A stretch of 64,000 nucleotides of DNA from Bartonella sp. HY038 (lineage in GTDB: Bacteria > Pseudomonadota > Alphaproteobacteria > Rhizobiales > Rhizobiaceae). The notes beneath the pieces were generated by a model, which searched no databases, was not told where the DNA came from, and saw only the letters and a program-made list of their open reading frames with translations. Below, in pieces: positions 47,538 to 56,392 of the stretch. Positions within the stretch are counted from its first letter, which is position 1; each line of letters begins with the position of its first letter. Made by a program: the position numbers and the translations under genes. The DNA lies in the NCBI RefSeq assembly GCF_014117425.1, contig NZ_CP059726.1:62001-126000 (forward strand), written 5' to 3'.

Positions 47538-49535
47538 ATGAGCCGCATTTTACAAATTGTAATGAGTATTTTTTTCATTGCCATTATCGGCACAATTGCT
47601 TTTGTTTTTATCCATTATCCCGATCATCATGTCACGCGTCTAAAAGCCGATCTCGGCGACAGTCATGCCCAAGTTAAACTTGGTATGCTATATTATACAG
47701 GTGATACTGTCAGCCAAGATTATGACATAGCAAGGCACTGGTTTACGCTTGCGGCAGAGCATAATAATGCTCAGGCACAATTTAATTTGGGTGTTATGTA
47801 TAAGCAAGGGCAAAGCTTTGCCCAAGATGACGCCAAAGCTCGCGAATGGTATGAGCGTGCGGCTAAACAAAACGACCCAAACGCCCAAAACAATTTAGCT
47901 TTTCTCTATATGAATGGTCAAGGTGGCGCAAAAGATACAAAAAAAGCAATTGAATTATTTAAAAGCGCCGCTAATCAAGGTCAAGTTAACGCGCAATTGC
48001 AGCTTGGCAGATTATATTATGCCGGAAGCGGTGTTGAAAAGAATTATAGCGAAGCGTTTAAGTGGTTTGAATTAGCAGCAAAACAAGATTATGCACCGGC
48101 GCAATTTATTATGGGTGTTATCTATGCTGAAGGCGATGGCGTTGCGCAAGATTATGCCAAGGCGCGCGCGTGGTATGAGCGTGCGGCTAACCAAAATGAC
48201 CCAAAGGCCCAAAACAATTTAGCTTTGCTCTATGTGAATGGCAAAGGCGGCGCAAAAGACACAGAAAAGGCGATTGAATTGTTTAAAAGCGCCGGCAATC
48301 AAGGTCAAATTAACGCGCAATTTCAGCTTGGCAGATTATATTATGCCGGAAGCGGTGTTGAAAAGAATTATAGCGAAGCGTTTGAGTGGTTTGAATTAGC
48401 AGCAAAACAAGATTATGCACCGGCGCAATTTATTATGGGTGTTATCTATGCTGAAGGCGATGGCGTTGCGCAAGATTATGCCAAGGCGCGCACGTGGTAT
48501 GAACGTGCGGCTAGCCAAAATGACCCAGACGCCCAAAACAATTTAGCTGTGCTCTATGTGAATGGTCGAGGTGGCGCAAAAGACATAGAAAAGGCGATTG
48601 AATTGTTTAAAAGCGCCGCCAATCAAGGTCAAGTTAACGCGCAATTTCAGCTTGGCAGATTCTATTATACTGGAAGCGGTGTTGAAAAGAATTATAGCGA
48701 AGCGTTTAAGTGGTTTGAATTAGCAGCAAAACAAGATTATGCACCGGCGCAATTTATTATGGGTGTTATCTATGCTGAAGGCGATGGCGTTGCGCAAGAT
48801 TATGCCAAGGCGCGCACGTGGTATGAGCGTGCGGCTAGCCAAAATGACCCAGACGCCCAAAACAATTTAGCTGTGCTCGATGTGAATGGTAGAGGTGGCG
48901 CAAAAGACACAGAAAAGGCGATTGAATTGTTTAAAAGCGCCGCCAATCAAGGTCATGTTGACGCGCAACTGAGCTTGGCGCAATTGTATTATGACGGCAA
49001 AGGGGTACGCCAAAATTACAGTGAAGCTTTTAAGTGGTTTGAACTTGCAGCACGCCAAGGCAATTCTAAGGGGCAGTTTTATTTAGGCTATATGTATGAA
49101 GAGGGCGATGGCGTTGCACAAGATTATACCAAGGCGCGTGAATGGTATGAGCGTGCAGTTAGCCAAGATGACAGGAATGCAAAAAATGCTTTGGCATTGC
49201 TTTATATTAATGGCAATGGCGTGCCAAAAAACCTAGAAAAAGCCATTGAATTATTTGAAAAATCAGCCAATCAAGGTAGCCTTTCGGCACAAATAAATTT
49301 AGCGCGATTATATTATGAAGGCCAGATAGTTCCGCAAAACTATGATACGGCAAAAAAATGGCTTTCTATGGCGGCAAACAAAGGCCATGCCGCATCGCAA
49401 TTAAATCTTGGTAATTTATATTATGAAGGTAAAGGTGGAAAGATTGACAAGGCGGAAGCGATAAAATGGATAAAGCGAGCGGCAGATCAAGATTTTGGAC
49501 CAGCCATTCAAAAATTAAAACAAATTGAGCCTTAA
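47538..49535 (+). CDS. Large Sel1-repeat protein with internal tandem amplification, 665 aa
   Basis: An N-terminal hydrophobic segment (IVMSIFFIAIIGTIAFVFIH, no clear cleavage site) probably anchors it in the inner membrane. The rest is about 16 Sel1 units. Three consecutive units (108 residues) recur almost unchanged, e.g. DYAPAQFIMGVIYAEGDGVA three times. The final units are more diverged. It starts with an ATG behind GGGA, unlike the TTG-starting paralogs. It is probably a periplasm-facing scaffold; the binding partner is unknown. A Tyr-to-Asp change (AVLDVNG for AVLYVNG) marks the last amplified copy. Confidence 0.88.
   Translation: MSRILQIVMSIFFIAIIGTIAFVFIHYPDHHVTRLKADLGDSHAQVKLGMLYYTGDTVSQDYDIARHWFTLAAEHNNAQAQFNLGVMYKQGQSFAQDDAKAREWYERAAKQNDPNAQNNLAFLYMNGQGGAKDTKKAIELFKSAANQGQVNAQLQLGRLYYAGSGVEKNYSEAFKWFELAAKQDYAPAQFIMGVIYAEGDGVAQDYAKARAWYERAANQNDPKAQNNLALLYVNGKGGAKDTEKAIELFKSAGNQGQINAQFQLGRLYYAGSGVEKNYSEAFEWFELAAKQDYAPAQFIMGVIYAEGDGVAQDYAKARTWYERAASQNDPDAQNNLAVLYVNGRGGAKDIEKAIELFKSAANQGQVNAQFQLGRFYYTGSGVEKNYSEAFKWFELAAKQDYAPAQFIMGVIYAEGDGVAQDYAKARTWYERAASQNDPDAQNNLAVLDVNGRGGAKDTEKAIELFKSAANQGHVDAQLSLAQLYYDGKGVRQNYSEAFKWFELAARQGNSKGQFYLGYMYEEGDGVAQDYTKAREWYERAVSQDDRNAKNALALLYINGNGVPKNLEKAIELFEKSANQGSLSAQINLARLYYEGQIVPQNYDTAKKWLSMAANKGHAASQLNLGNLYYEGKGGKIDKAEAIKWIKRAADQDFGPAIQKLKQIEP
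47890..48960 (+). repeat. 324-bp coding tandem repeat, about three copies
   Basis: The string GATTATGCACCGGCGCAATT occurs at 48087, 48411 and 48735, exactly 324 bases apart. The copies differ by only a few bases. 324 bp equals 108 codons, so copy-number change keeps the frame. The leftmost copy is the most diverged. Confidence 0.9.
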
Positions 49536-49796
49536 TTTTACAAGATTTTTCCGGTAATCGTGTCGATATTGACCTCAATCTAGTAAATATTACCTAATTG
49601 CCAATCTGCTATTTGGAATAGGCAATTGATAATAAAGTAGATAAAATACAAATAATATTTAAATATTTATACTCTAACGTCATCAGTAATAAAGTCTATG
49701 CTAATGTATTGATTTTTCGGGTATTTTTATTTTTGATGAAGCTATATCCAATTCTTGTGCTAAATTTAAATCATCTTCGTTTCATGGAGTGATAAA

Positions 49797-51005
49797 ATGA
49801 AAAGAACATTAGCACTAACTGCAATTGCAATGATAATTTCTAGTCCACTATCTGCCAAGACATGGGTTTTAACCAGTACTGAGAACAATATTGAAGCAGG
49901 CAATTGGCAAATTTCCAGTCAAGACTTGGCTATCAAGGATAAAGAATTCACTGTTGAGCAAAAACTTCTCCATGGTGGCAAACAAGAGGGCAGCAAGATT
50001 ATAACCATCACGAGTAAAGATGGGCTTACAATAACGCTTATTCCGACAAGAGGCATGAATTTATTGCGTGTTGAAGGTTTTAATACGCGCATGGGATGGG
50101 ATTCACCAGTTAAAGAAGTAGTTAATCCAGCTTTTATAAATCTTGAAAGTAGAAATGGCGTTGGCTGGCTTGAAGGTTTTAACGAAATGATGGTTCGTTG
50201 TGGCTTTGAATGGACGGGCCACCCAGTAACTGCAGATGGCCAAATTTACACATTACACGGTAAAGCTGGCAATACGCCAGCTTCACTGGTTGAAGTTGAA
50301 ATTAATGAAAAAGCCCCTTATGAAATCCGTATTCGTGGCCTGATCAAAGAAAGCACATTTAAAAAAGCAGATTTACAAACTATGACAGAGTTGCGCTATA
50401 TACCGGGCAGCAATAGTTTTACCCTTCATGATGTTTTAACCAACCATGCTGATTATCCTCATGATTATCAAATCATCTATCACAGCAATTTTGGTACACC
50501 TTTGCTCGAAGAAGGGGCGCGTTTTATCGCACCAATGACAAAAATTAGCCCATTCAATGATTATGCAAAGGCAGGTTTGAAAACATGGCAAGATTTTGCC
50601 GGCCCAACAAAAGACTTTGACGAAATGGTGTTTAATATTGAACCACTCGCCGATAAAGACCATAAAACCATTGCAGCCGTGATTAATAAAGCCGGCGATA
50701 AGGGCGCGGCAATTCAATTTGATATTCGTGAATTGCCTGTTTTAACCCTTTGGAAAAATACAGATACGCAAAAACAAGGCTATGTAACAGGGATTGAACC
50801 TGGAACAAGCTATGCTTATCCAGTAACGATTGAAAGGGAGCAAAAGCGCGTCAAGCAATTACAAGCCGGTGAAAGTACTATTTTTGACTTAACTTATACA
50901 GTGCTTCATAATAGTGAGCAGGTGAAAGACACTGAAGAAAAAATTAAAAATATTCAAGGCGATGTTCAAATTATTGAAAGCGATACGCCAATCGCTAAAG
51001 AATAA
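49797..51005 (+). CDS. Periplasmic DUF4432 protein (aldose-1-epimerase-like fold)
   Basis: 402 residues with a clear signal peptide (MKRTLALTAIAMIISSPLSA). The mature part shows DUF4432/mutarotase-like features: LIPTRGMNLLRVEGFNTRMG, GWLEGFNEMMVRCGFEWTGH, YTLHGKAGNTPAS, and YHSNFGTPLLEEGARFIAP. The family has a sugar-mutarotase beta-sandwich and is usually cytoplasmic; an exported form suggests action on a sugar or glycan in the periplasm. No sugar operon surrounds it. The charged C-terminal tail (EKIKNIQGDVQIIESDTP) is extra. Confidence 0.8.
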   Translation: MKRTLALTAIAMIISSPLSAKTWVLTSTENNIEAGNWQISSQDLAIKDKEFTVEQKLLHGGKQEGSKIITITSKDGLTITLIPTRGMNLLRVEGFNTRMGWDSPVKEVVNPAFINLESRNGVGWLEGFNEMMVRCGFEWTGHPVTADGQIYTLHGKAGNTPASLVEVEINEKAPYEIRIRGLIKESTFKKADLQTMTELRYIPGSNSFTLHDVLTNHADYPHDYQIIYHSNFGTPLLEEGARFIAPMTKISPFNDYAKAGLKTWQDFAGPTKDFDEMVFNIEPLADKDHKTIAAVINKAGDKGAAIQFDIRELPVLTLWKNTDTQKQGYVTGIEPGTSYAYPVTIEREQKRVKQLQAGESTIFDLTYTVLHNSEQVKDTEEKIKNIQGDVQIIESDTPIAKE

Positions 51006-51053
51006 CATGAGTAGAATAATATTAAAGCTTTTTGCCACTAATTAAACAACGCA

Positions 51054-51100
51054 ATTAGAGCATGCTGACAAGAGTTTATTATAATTGAGCGTGCTCTAAT
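51054..51100. terminator. Hairpin after the DUF4432 gene
   Basis: ATTAGAGCATGCT pairs with (G)AGCGTGCTCTAAT across a 20-base loop. The arms resemble the GAGCGC arms of the dispersed repeat. The T tract is weak. Confidence 0.45.
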
Positions 51101-51489
51101 TATTGATTTTATGTATTTGTGAAAGCAAGTAATGGCATATTTTCAAAAAGCATTCGGCGCAAAACCTATTAATGCAAACGAAATGCTATGGAGAAATTAC
51201 CATCAGTAAAACTTGTCTATTTGAAATTTTAAGATAGGTTTAAAAATTAAAATAGCCAAATTTGGTCATTTGATTGTTTATTTTGTCATGGAAGAGTTTT
51301 CCTAGATCAAAATCATCTGCCATGACCAATTTGACCTTGGAATTATCGCGACCTAAAGTTTTAACGCATTAATTGCTCATAAAACAATATATTCTTTCAA
51401 AGTTAAAAGTTGTTTTTTAAAAAATAATAGCTGCTTTAATTCAAACCAAAATCATTGATATGTTCGCGTTTTACCCTAGCAAAACTAAA
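51101..51489. other. Intergenic region, nothing recognised
   Basis: About 390 AT-rich bases between convergent genes. I see no coding frame, RNA or repeat. Confidence 0.4.
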
Positions 51490-52170
51490 TTATTCACCCA
51501 ATTGCTTTAAGGCTCGATATGCATCCTCATCACCTTGTTGAGCCGCAAGCTTGAATAATTTAATCGCTTCTATTTTATCACTGGCGTACAAAATAACACC
51601 AAGATTATATTGAGCTGCAGCATAGCCTTGACTGGCGGCACGCTTGTACCATTTGATGGCTTCCGCCTTATCTTGTTCAACGCCTTGACCATTTTCATAG
51701 GCAACGCCAAGGATATATTGAGATGCAGCATAATTTTGTTCGGCTGAACGTGTAAACCACTTTATTGCTTCCGCATTATTTTGATTAACTCCATCTCCAT
51801 CAAGATAAGCGCGAGCCAGATTATATTGAGCTCTTGCATGGCCTTGTTCGGCAGATAAACGCAACCATTTTACGGCTTCAAACGGATCACGCTCAACGCC
51901 AAAACCAGTTAAATAGGCAAGTCCTAAATTATTTTGGGCCGTTGCAGATCCTTGTTCTGCTGCAAGGCGCAACCATTTTATCCCCTCAGCCTTATCTTGT
52001 GCAACACCTTCGCCCTTAAGATACATCGTGCCCAAACTGTGTTGGGCATCAACATCACCTTGCTCGGCTTTTTTATGAAGATCTATAATAGTTTCATTGC
52101 TGTAACCATAATTGACAAGCAACATACTTGCCATTGCTATTAATAAAATTTTGATTATGTGCGTTTTCAA
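51490..52170 (-). CDS. Exported Sel1-repeat protein, ~226 aa
   Basis: A signal peptide (MKTHIIKILLIAMASMLLVN) precedes five Sel1 units such as AQHSLGTMYLKGEGVAQDKA and the terminal CG-free unit ending ALKQLGE. The second-to-last unit is shortened (LYASDKIEAIKLFKLAAQQG). I start at the TTG at 52170, placed six bases after AGGAG as in its paralogs; the frame extends two codons further to another TTG. It lies in a row of three same-strand paralogs that arose by tandem duplication and divergence. Confidence 0.87.
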   Translation of the reverse strand: MKTHIIKILLIAMASMLLVNYGYSNETIIDLHKKAEQGDVDAQHSLGTMYLKGEGVAQDKAEGIKWLRLAAEQGSATAQNNLGLAYLTGFGVERDPFEAVKWLRLSAEQGHARAQYNLARAYLDGDGVNQNNAEAIKWFTRSAEQNYAASQYILGVAYENGQGVEQDKAEAIKWYKRAASQGYAAAQYNLGVILYASDKIEAIKLFKLAAQQGDEDAYRALKQLGE

Positions 52171-52220
52171 TGACAACTCCTATAGCGGTTTAATAACCAT
52201 AATGGCTTTAGATTTATACC

Positions 52221-53024
52221 TTATTTACCCAATTGTTTTAACGTATCTTGGGCAAATCCATGGCCTTGAGCCGCCGCAAGCTGAAACCATTTAACAGCTT
52301 CATCCATATTTTTTTCCACCCCTTCGCCATGCATATAATTACAACCAAGGTTAAATTGCGCATCAGCATATCCTTGATCGGCAGACCGCCTATACCACTT
52401 TGCCGCCTCAACCTTATCCATGGTGACGCCCATTCCATTATAATAGATTATTCCTAGATTATATTGAGATTTAGCATCGCCTTGCTCGGCAGCAAGTGTA
52501 AATAGCTTAATCCCCTGCTCTCTATCCTTATCAATTCCTTCGCCAAAGAAATATATGTTTGCTAAAGCAAATTGCGCATCGACATAGCCCTGATCTGCGG
52601 CAAGTTTAAACCACTTTATGGCTTCCTGGGTATTTTTAACTTCCCCCTCACCCGTTAAATAGGCGGTGGCAACATTATATTGAGATCGAACTTCGCCTTG
52701 TTCTGCTGCCCGTTTAAACCATTTTACAGCTTCCAGCTTATTCATTTCAACGCCATCACCAAGCAAATATTTAACCGCCAAATTAAATTGGGCTTTTGAA
52801 AACCCTTGATCGGCTGAAAGGCGATACCATTTAACAGCTTGCACCTTATCTTGCGCAATGGCTTTGCCGATATCATAGGCTGCCCCCATTTCAAATTGAG
52901 CAATTGCATCGCCCTGCTCGGCTTTTTGGCGAAAATCTGCAATAAGGTCGTTACTGTGAGCAAAATTAACGAAAAACATACTGGCTATTGCAATAAAAAA
53001 AAGTTTTATAATCGGCGTTTTCAA
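52221..53024 (-). CDS. Exported Sel1-repeat protein, 267 aa
   Basis: The signal peptide MKTPIIKLFFIAIASMFFVN is followed by about six Sel1 units (AQFEMGAAYDIGKAIAQDKV first; GHGFAQDTLKQLGK at the end). The TTG start at 53024 has AGGAG exactly six bases upstream. The signal peptide and start region are nearly the same as in the neighbouring genes, while the repeats have diverged, as expected of a paralogous scaffold family with different partners. Likely periplasmic. Confidence 0.88.
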   Translation of the reverse strand: MKTPIIKLFFIAIASMFFVNFAHSNDLIADFRQKAEQGDAIAQFEMGAAYDIGKAIAQDKVQAVKWYRLSADQGFSKAQFNLAVKYLLGDGVEMNKLEAVKWFKRAAEQGEVRSQYNVATAYLTGEGEVKNTQEAIKWFKLAADQGYVDAQFALANIYFFGEGIDKDREQGIKLFTLAAEQGDAKSQYNLGIIYYNGMGVTMDKVEAAKWYRRSADQGYADAQFNLGCNYMHGEGVEKNMDEAVKWFQLAAAQGHGFAQDTLKQLGK

Positions 53025-53118
53025 TAACCGCTCCTATAGATTTTTAGGGGCAGCCCCCAAATAGATGATCTGTTTTTAGCTACTGCAATAGCACTAATTA
53101 TTTAAATACTATGCCAGC

Positions 53119-54030
53119 TTATCGACCAAATCGGCGTAAAGCAAGTTTTGCATCAGTATCGCCCTGTTCAGCCGCTAGCTTAAACCATTTGATAGCTTCG
53201 GCTCTGTTTCTTTTTACGCCTTCACCATTTATATAGCTAACACCAAGAGTATATTGAGCGTCAGCATCGCCTTGTTCAGCCGCAAGCATAAACCATTTAA
53301 TCGCTTCCACCTTATCTTGTTTAACGCCCTCACCATCTCTTAGACAAATACCATAATTATATTGGCCATCTGAATCGCCCTGCTCTGCAGCAAGCTTAAA
53401 CCATTTTGCTGCTTCTACTTTATTCTTTTCAACGCCTTCGCCATTGTCATAAGCAATACCCAAATTATACTGTGCTTCGGCATCGCCTTGTTCTGCAGAA
53501 AGCCTAAACCACTTGACGGCCTCGGTTTTATCCTCTTCAACCCCCTCACCTTGGTAATAGGCAATACCTAAATTATATTGGGCTTCGGGTGAATCTTGCT
53601 CAGCTGCAAGTTTAAACCATTTTACCGCTTCTGCTTTATCCTCTTCAACACCCGTACCTTCATAAAATGCAACGCCAAGGTTGTATTGAGCGTCCATATC
53701 GCCTTGTTCTGCAGAAAGCCGATACCATTTTACCGCTTCTTCCTTATTTTCTTCAACACCTTGACCATTATCATAAGCAATACCTAAATTATATTGGGCT
53801 GCGGCATCACCTTGATCGGCAGCAAGCCGAAACCATTTTACTGCCTCGACCTTGTCTTCTGTCACGCCATCGCCATCATATAAAGCATTGCCTAGATCAA
53901 ATTGCGCTTTAACATCGCCTTGCTCAGCTTTTTGACGAAGATCAGTAATTGAGTCACCGCTATAGCCAAAATTAACAAGAAAAATACTTGTCATTGCAAT
54001 TAAAATAAATCGAATAATCATCGTTTTCAA
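53119..54030 (-). CDS. Exported Sel1-repeat protein, 303 aa
   Basis: The signal peptide MKTMIIRFILIAMTSIFLVN is followed by about seven regular Sel1 units (AQYNLGIAYDNGQGVEENKE, AVKWYRLSAEQG). The start is a TTG at 54030 with GGGAG seven bases upstream. Its length equals that of the paralog at 35697-36608 and the repeats are its closest match in the window. It is the first of the three-gene minus-strand row and faces the divergent Sel1 gene at 54472. Confidence 0.88.
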   Translation of the reverse strand: MKTMIIRFILIAMTSIFLVNFGYSGDSITDLRQKAEQGDVKAQFDLGNALYDGDGVTEDKVEAVKWFRLAADQGDAAAQYNLGIAYDNGQGVEENKEEAVKWYRLSAEQGDMDAQYNLGVAFYEGTGVEEDKAEAVKWFKLAAEQDSPEAQYNLGIAYYQGEGVEEDKTEAVKWFRLSAEQGDAEAQYNLGIAYDNGEGVEKNKVEAAKWFKLAAEQGDSDGQYNYGICLRDGEGVKQDKVEAIKWFMLAAEQGDADAQYTLGVSYINGEGVKRNRAEAIKWFKLAAEQGDTDAKLALRRFGR

Positions 54031-54471
54031 ATGATAGCTCCCGCTTTAATGTTTAAGAGATAGGTATGTCTTATTTGCATGTGATATTTTTCACTATCGT
54101 AATAGTTTAACTAATCGCTAAACTATTACCTTAAAAAATATACATATGGCAAGTTGATAAATTGATATGAAGTTGTGGTAAATCTATGAATAAAGCAAAT
54201 ATATATCGCTTTTTTGCTATATTATAATCATAAGGAGGTAATTGACTATTGCAGCTTTTGGGTGGGGGCTATTGCTGCTTGTAAATATAGCACGTGACCC
54301 TAGATGCTGTTTTATTTATACTTGGCAATAAATTGAAAAAACCAATAATGTCCCTCATCCAACATATTTTTATAGGCGCATGGTTTGAATTAAACATTGT
54401 CTATATAATGATTTAATATTTTGTTATTTAGAATGGTAAGAAAAAATAAACAAGATTGATTGGGAGGCATT
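54031..54471. other. Divergent intergenic region with an 11-bp inverted repeat
   Basis: GTAATAGTTTA (54099-54109) and TAAACTATTAC (54119-54129) form a perfect inverted repeat around a nine-base loop between divergent Sel1 genes; it could be an operator or an RNA hairpin. A strong ribosome-binding sequence at 54231-54239 is described separately. Confidence 0.5.
54242..54331 (+). CDS. Possible 29-aa membrane peptide behind a perfect Shine-Dalgarno (speculative)
   Basis: TAAGGAGGT at 54231-54239 is a near-perfect anti-16S match. A TTG at 54242 opens LTIAAFGWGLLLLVNIARDP then RCCFIYTWQ and a stop. The hydrophobic core could span a membrane. The spacing to this TTG is short, and a second TTG at 54251 in another frame encodes only 12 residues. 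It may equally be the remnant of a lost gene's 5' end. Confidence 0.2.
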   Translation: MTIAAFGWGLLLLVNIARDPRCCFIYTWQ

Positions 54472-55131
54472 TTGATCTTTAGAATTTTAGCACTTTTATT
54501 TGTAACTAGTTTTGTTCATTTGGCGACGATTTCCTTTGCACCTGCAAATCAACAAGACGAGATTGAACAAATGGATAATGTTGAAGAGCCAGATGCTGCG
54601 GTTATGCAAAAACTTGCCGAGTTGGAGGAAGAAGCCAAGAAAGGCGATGTTGTGGCACAATTTGCCCTTGCCGATTTTTATGCAGATGGCATGGTCATTA
54701 AGCAAGATTTTGTAAAAGCTTTTTTTTGGTTTCAAAAGGCTGCCGAGCAAGGCAATGCTTATGCACAAAACCGTTTGGCGCTATTATATGTTACAGGACA
54801 AGGCACTAACCAAGACAATCAAATGGCTTTGCATTGGTTTTTAACGTCGGCCAATAATGGTTTTCCCGCGAGTAAAAATAATCTTGGCCGCATGTATGAA
54901 GAAGGAATTGGTGTTGCACAAAATTTTAAACGCGCAGCAAAATGGTATGAAGATGCCGCCAAAGCGGGTTCGCCGCTCGGACAAGCTAATCTTGCTTATA
55001 TGTATCAACAAGGTTATGGCGTAGAAAAAAATTTACAATTGGCCTATATGTGGGCACGTATTGCTGGCCAAAATGACCCAAATTTTGTTGGGCGCGCGCA
55101 GGAAATAGAAAGTTCTTTAAACGACTTGTAA
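54472..55131 (+). CDS. Exported Sel1-repeat protein, ~219 aa
   Basis: Residues 1-23 are a signal peptide (MIFRILALLFVTSFVHLATI). An acidic stretch (QQDEIEQMDNVEEPD) precedes four Sel1 units (AQFALADFYADGMVIKQDFV; GQANLAYMYQQGYGVEKNLQ) and a final MWARIAGQNDPNFVGRAQEI segment typical of Sel1 protein ends. The start is a TTG at 54472 with GGGAGG just upstream; the in-frame TTG at 54460 precedes that ribosome-binding site. It is more distant from the minus-strand paralogs. Confidence 0.85.
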   Translation: MIFRILALLFVTSFVHLATISFAPANQQDEIEQMDNVEEPDAAVMQKLAELEEEAKKGDVVAQFALADFYADGMVIKQDFVKAFFWFQKAAEQGNAYAQNRLALLYVTGQGTNQDNQMALHWFLTSANNGFPASKNNLGRMYEEGIGVAQNFKRAAKWYEDAAKAGSPLGQANLAYMYQQGYGVEKNLQLAYMWARIAGQNDPNFVGRAQEIESSLNDL

Positions 55132-55293
55132 AAGCAACAAGTTGAAAAGGCAATACAGCGTTGTTTACAATCCAATTATAAAAGTTGTGACCTTTAATCA
55201 TTATTTTAAAAGACAATGTTTTTGGTGTTAAATTAGCCGTAATTCTATTCAATAAGCAAAAATCATCTAGCCTTATAAAATATTGGAAAATCC

Positions 55294-55908
55294 ATGAAAA
55301 CAATCCATGAAATGGGAAAATATCAACAAAAGCGCCGCTATGTTATTGGCATTATCATTGCGCTTTTAATCTTTGCCTTATTATTTATACGCTCTTCATG
55401 GTACGGCCATATGCATGAATATATTGAAGCTTTTGGTCTTAGCTTCATTGTTTTTGCAATTATTGGTCGTTTGTGGTGCACACTTTATATTGGAGGTCGC
55501 AAAAGTGCTGAAATTGTTGCCATTGGCCCGTACTCAATGAGCCGTAATCCGCTTTATGTCTTTAGTACTATTGGTGCTATCGGCATTGGCGCGCAAACCG
55601 GTAGCTTAATATTAGCTTTGGTCATGGGGCTATTATGTTATTTGGCTTTTTTACGGGTTATTCTAGTAGAAGAAAAATTTTTACAAGGTAATTTTGGTGC
55701 ACCTTATCAACAATATTGCCAAAAAGTACCGCGTTTTTTTCCTAAGTTTTCGCTTTTTCAAGATGCAATGGAATTAACCGTCAAACCAGACCGGCTTTAC
55801 CGAACTTTTGGTGATGGTCTGGTTTTCTTCATTGCTTACCCCGTGTTTGAATTTATTGAATATTTACAAGATAGCCAAATTTTACCAGTATTATTCTATA
55901 TGTACTAA
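55294..55908 (+). CDS. Isoprenylcysteine carboxyl methyltransferase-like (ICMT/PEMT) membrane protein
   Basis: 204 residues with about four to five membrane helices. The ICMT signature GPYSMSRNPLYVFSTIGAIG and the later LVEEKFLQGNFGAPYQQYCQ plus KVPRF match the SAM-binding C-terminal region. Bacterial members methylate unknown isoprenoid or lipid substrates. The tail (GDGLVFFIAYPVFEFIEYLQ) extends past the usual family end. It stands alone with weak clues to function; GGA lies six bases before the ATG. Confidence 0.8.
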   Translation: MKTIHEMGKYQQKRRYVIGIIIALLIFALLFIRSSWYGHMHEYIEAFGLSFIVFAIIGRLWCTLYIGGRKSAEIVAIGPYSMSRNPLYVFSTIGAIGIGAQTGSLILALVMGLLCYLAFLRVILVEEKFLQGNFGAPYQQYCQKVPRFFPKFSLFQDAMELTVKPDRLYRTFGDGLVFFIAYPVFEFIEYLQDSQILPVLFYMY

Positions 55909-55960
55909 ACACATAATTCTTATTTGCAAAATTTGTTATAAAGTTGCCTAACATGGCACT

Positions 55961-56027
55961 TAAGCAAAATAAGTAAAACTGTAGGGACTACGGTCCCTAC
56001 TTATGCCTTTTGTTTATCTTGCTTAAT
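55961..56027. repeat. Long imperfect inverted repeat capped by a UACG tetraloop
   Basis: The tip GTAGGGAC-TACG-GTCCCTAC (55981-56000) is a perfect 8-bp stem with a C(UACG)G loop, a very stable RNA tetraloop. Flanking arms TAAGCAAAATAAGTAAAA and TTTTGTTTATCTTGCTTA extend the pairing with few mismatches. It could be an mRNA-end hairpin or a MITE/REP-like element. Confidence 0.6.
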
Positions 56028-56073
56028 CTCTTTGTCATAACAATAATGGATGCTTAGCATGAATTTCTTGGGT

Positions 56074-56243
56074 TTAATCCCTTTCCATCGCTTTACGAAT
56101 TAATACTTTTTCTTGAAAATTAAGCCAATATGCTTTGTCATAATTATCAAGCAGGTTATAAAGTGCCATGCCACCTTTTTAAAAACCGCAATGGTTTCTA
56201 AATCTTAAAAAATATCGTCCTGTTGCTCAGTTTTATTTTGCAT
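56074..56243 (-). pseudogene. Small decayed gene, unknown
   Basis: From an ATG at 56243: MQNKTEQQDDIF, a TAA, DLETIAVFKK, then a frame change to GGMALYNLLDNYDKAYWLNF and QEKVLIRKAMERD before a TAA at 56074. The pieces read as one small soluble protein with a stop and a shift. The 3' piece alone has its own AAAGGTGGC-ATG and could be a 31-residue peptide. Confidence 0.3.
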
Positions 56244-56301
56244 AATACCCTGCAATTTGAACGGTGTTTGGCTAACTATTTTCCGTGTTATCAGATAATA
56301 G

Positions 56302-56350
56302 AAAAAATTAAGAGCACGTTTGCAAGCTCGATGCAACGTGCTCTATTTTT
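56302..56350. terminator. Bidirectional terminator
   Basis: AGAGCACGTT(TGCA) at 56311 pairs with (TGCA)ACGTGCTCT ending 56344; flanked by ATTTTTAT on the plus side and TAATTTTTTC on the minus side. It ends the MBL gene. Confidence 0.75.
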
Positions 56351-56392
56351 ATACAAGACTAGACTGTTTATAACCGACCATAGTCAAATTTG

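Noticed and set aside
47890..48960. Long direct repeats that could suggest a duplicated mobile element
   Set aside because: The 324-bp period equals three Sel1 units and lies wholly in the coding frame; there are no terminal repeats or transposase.
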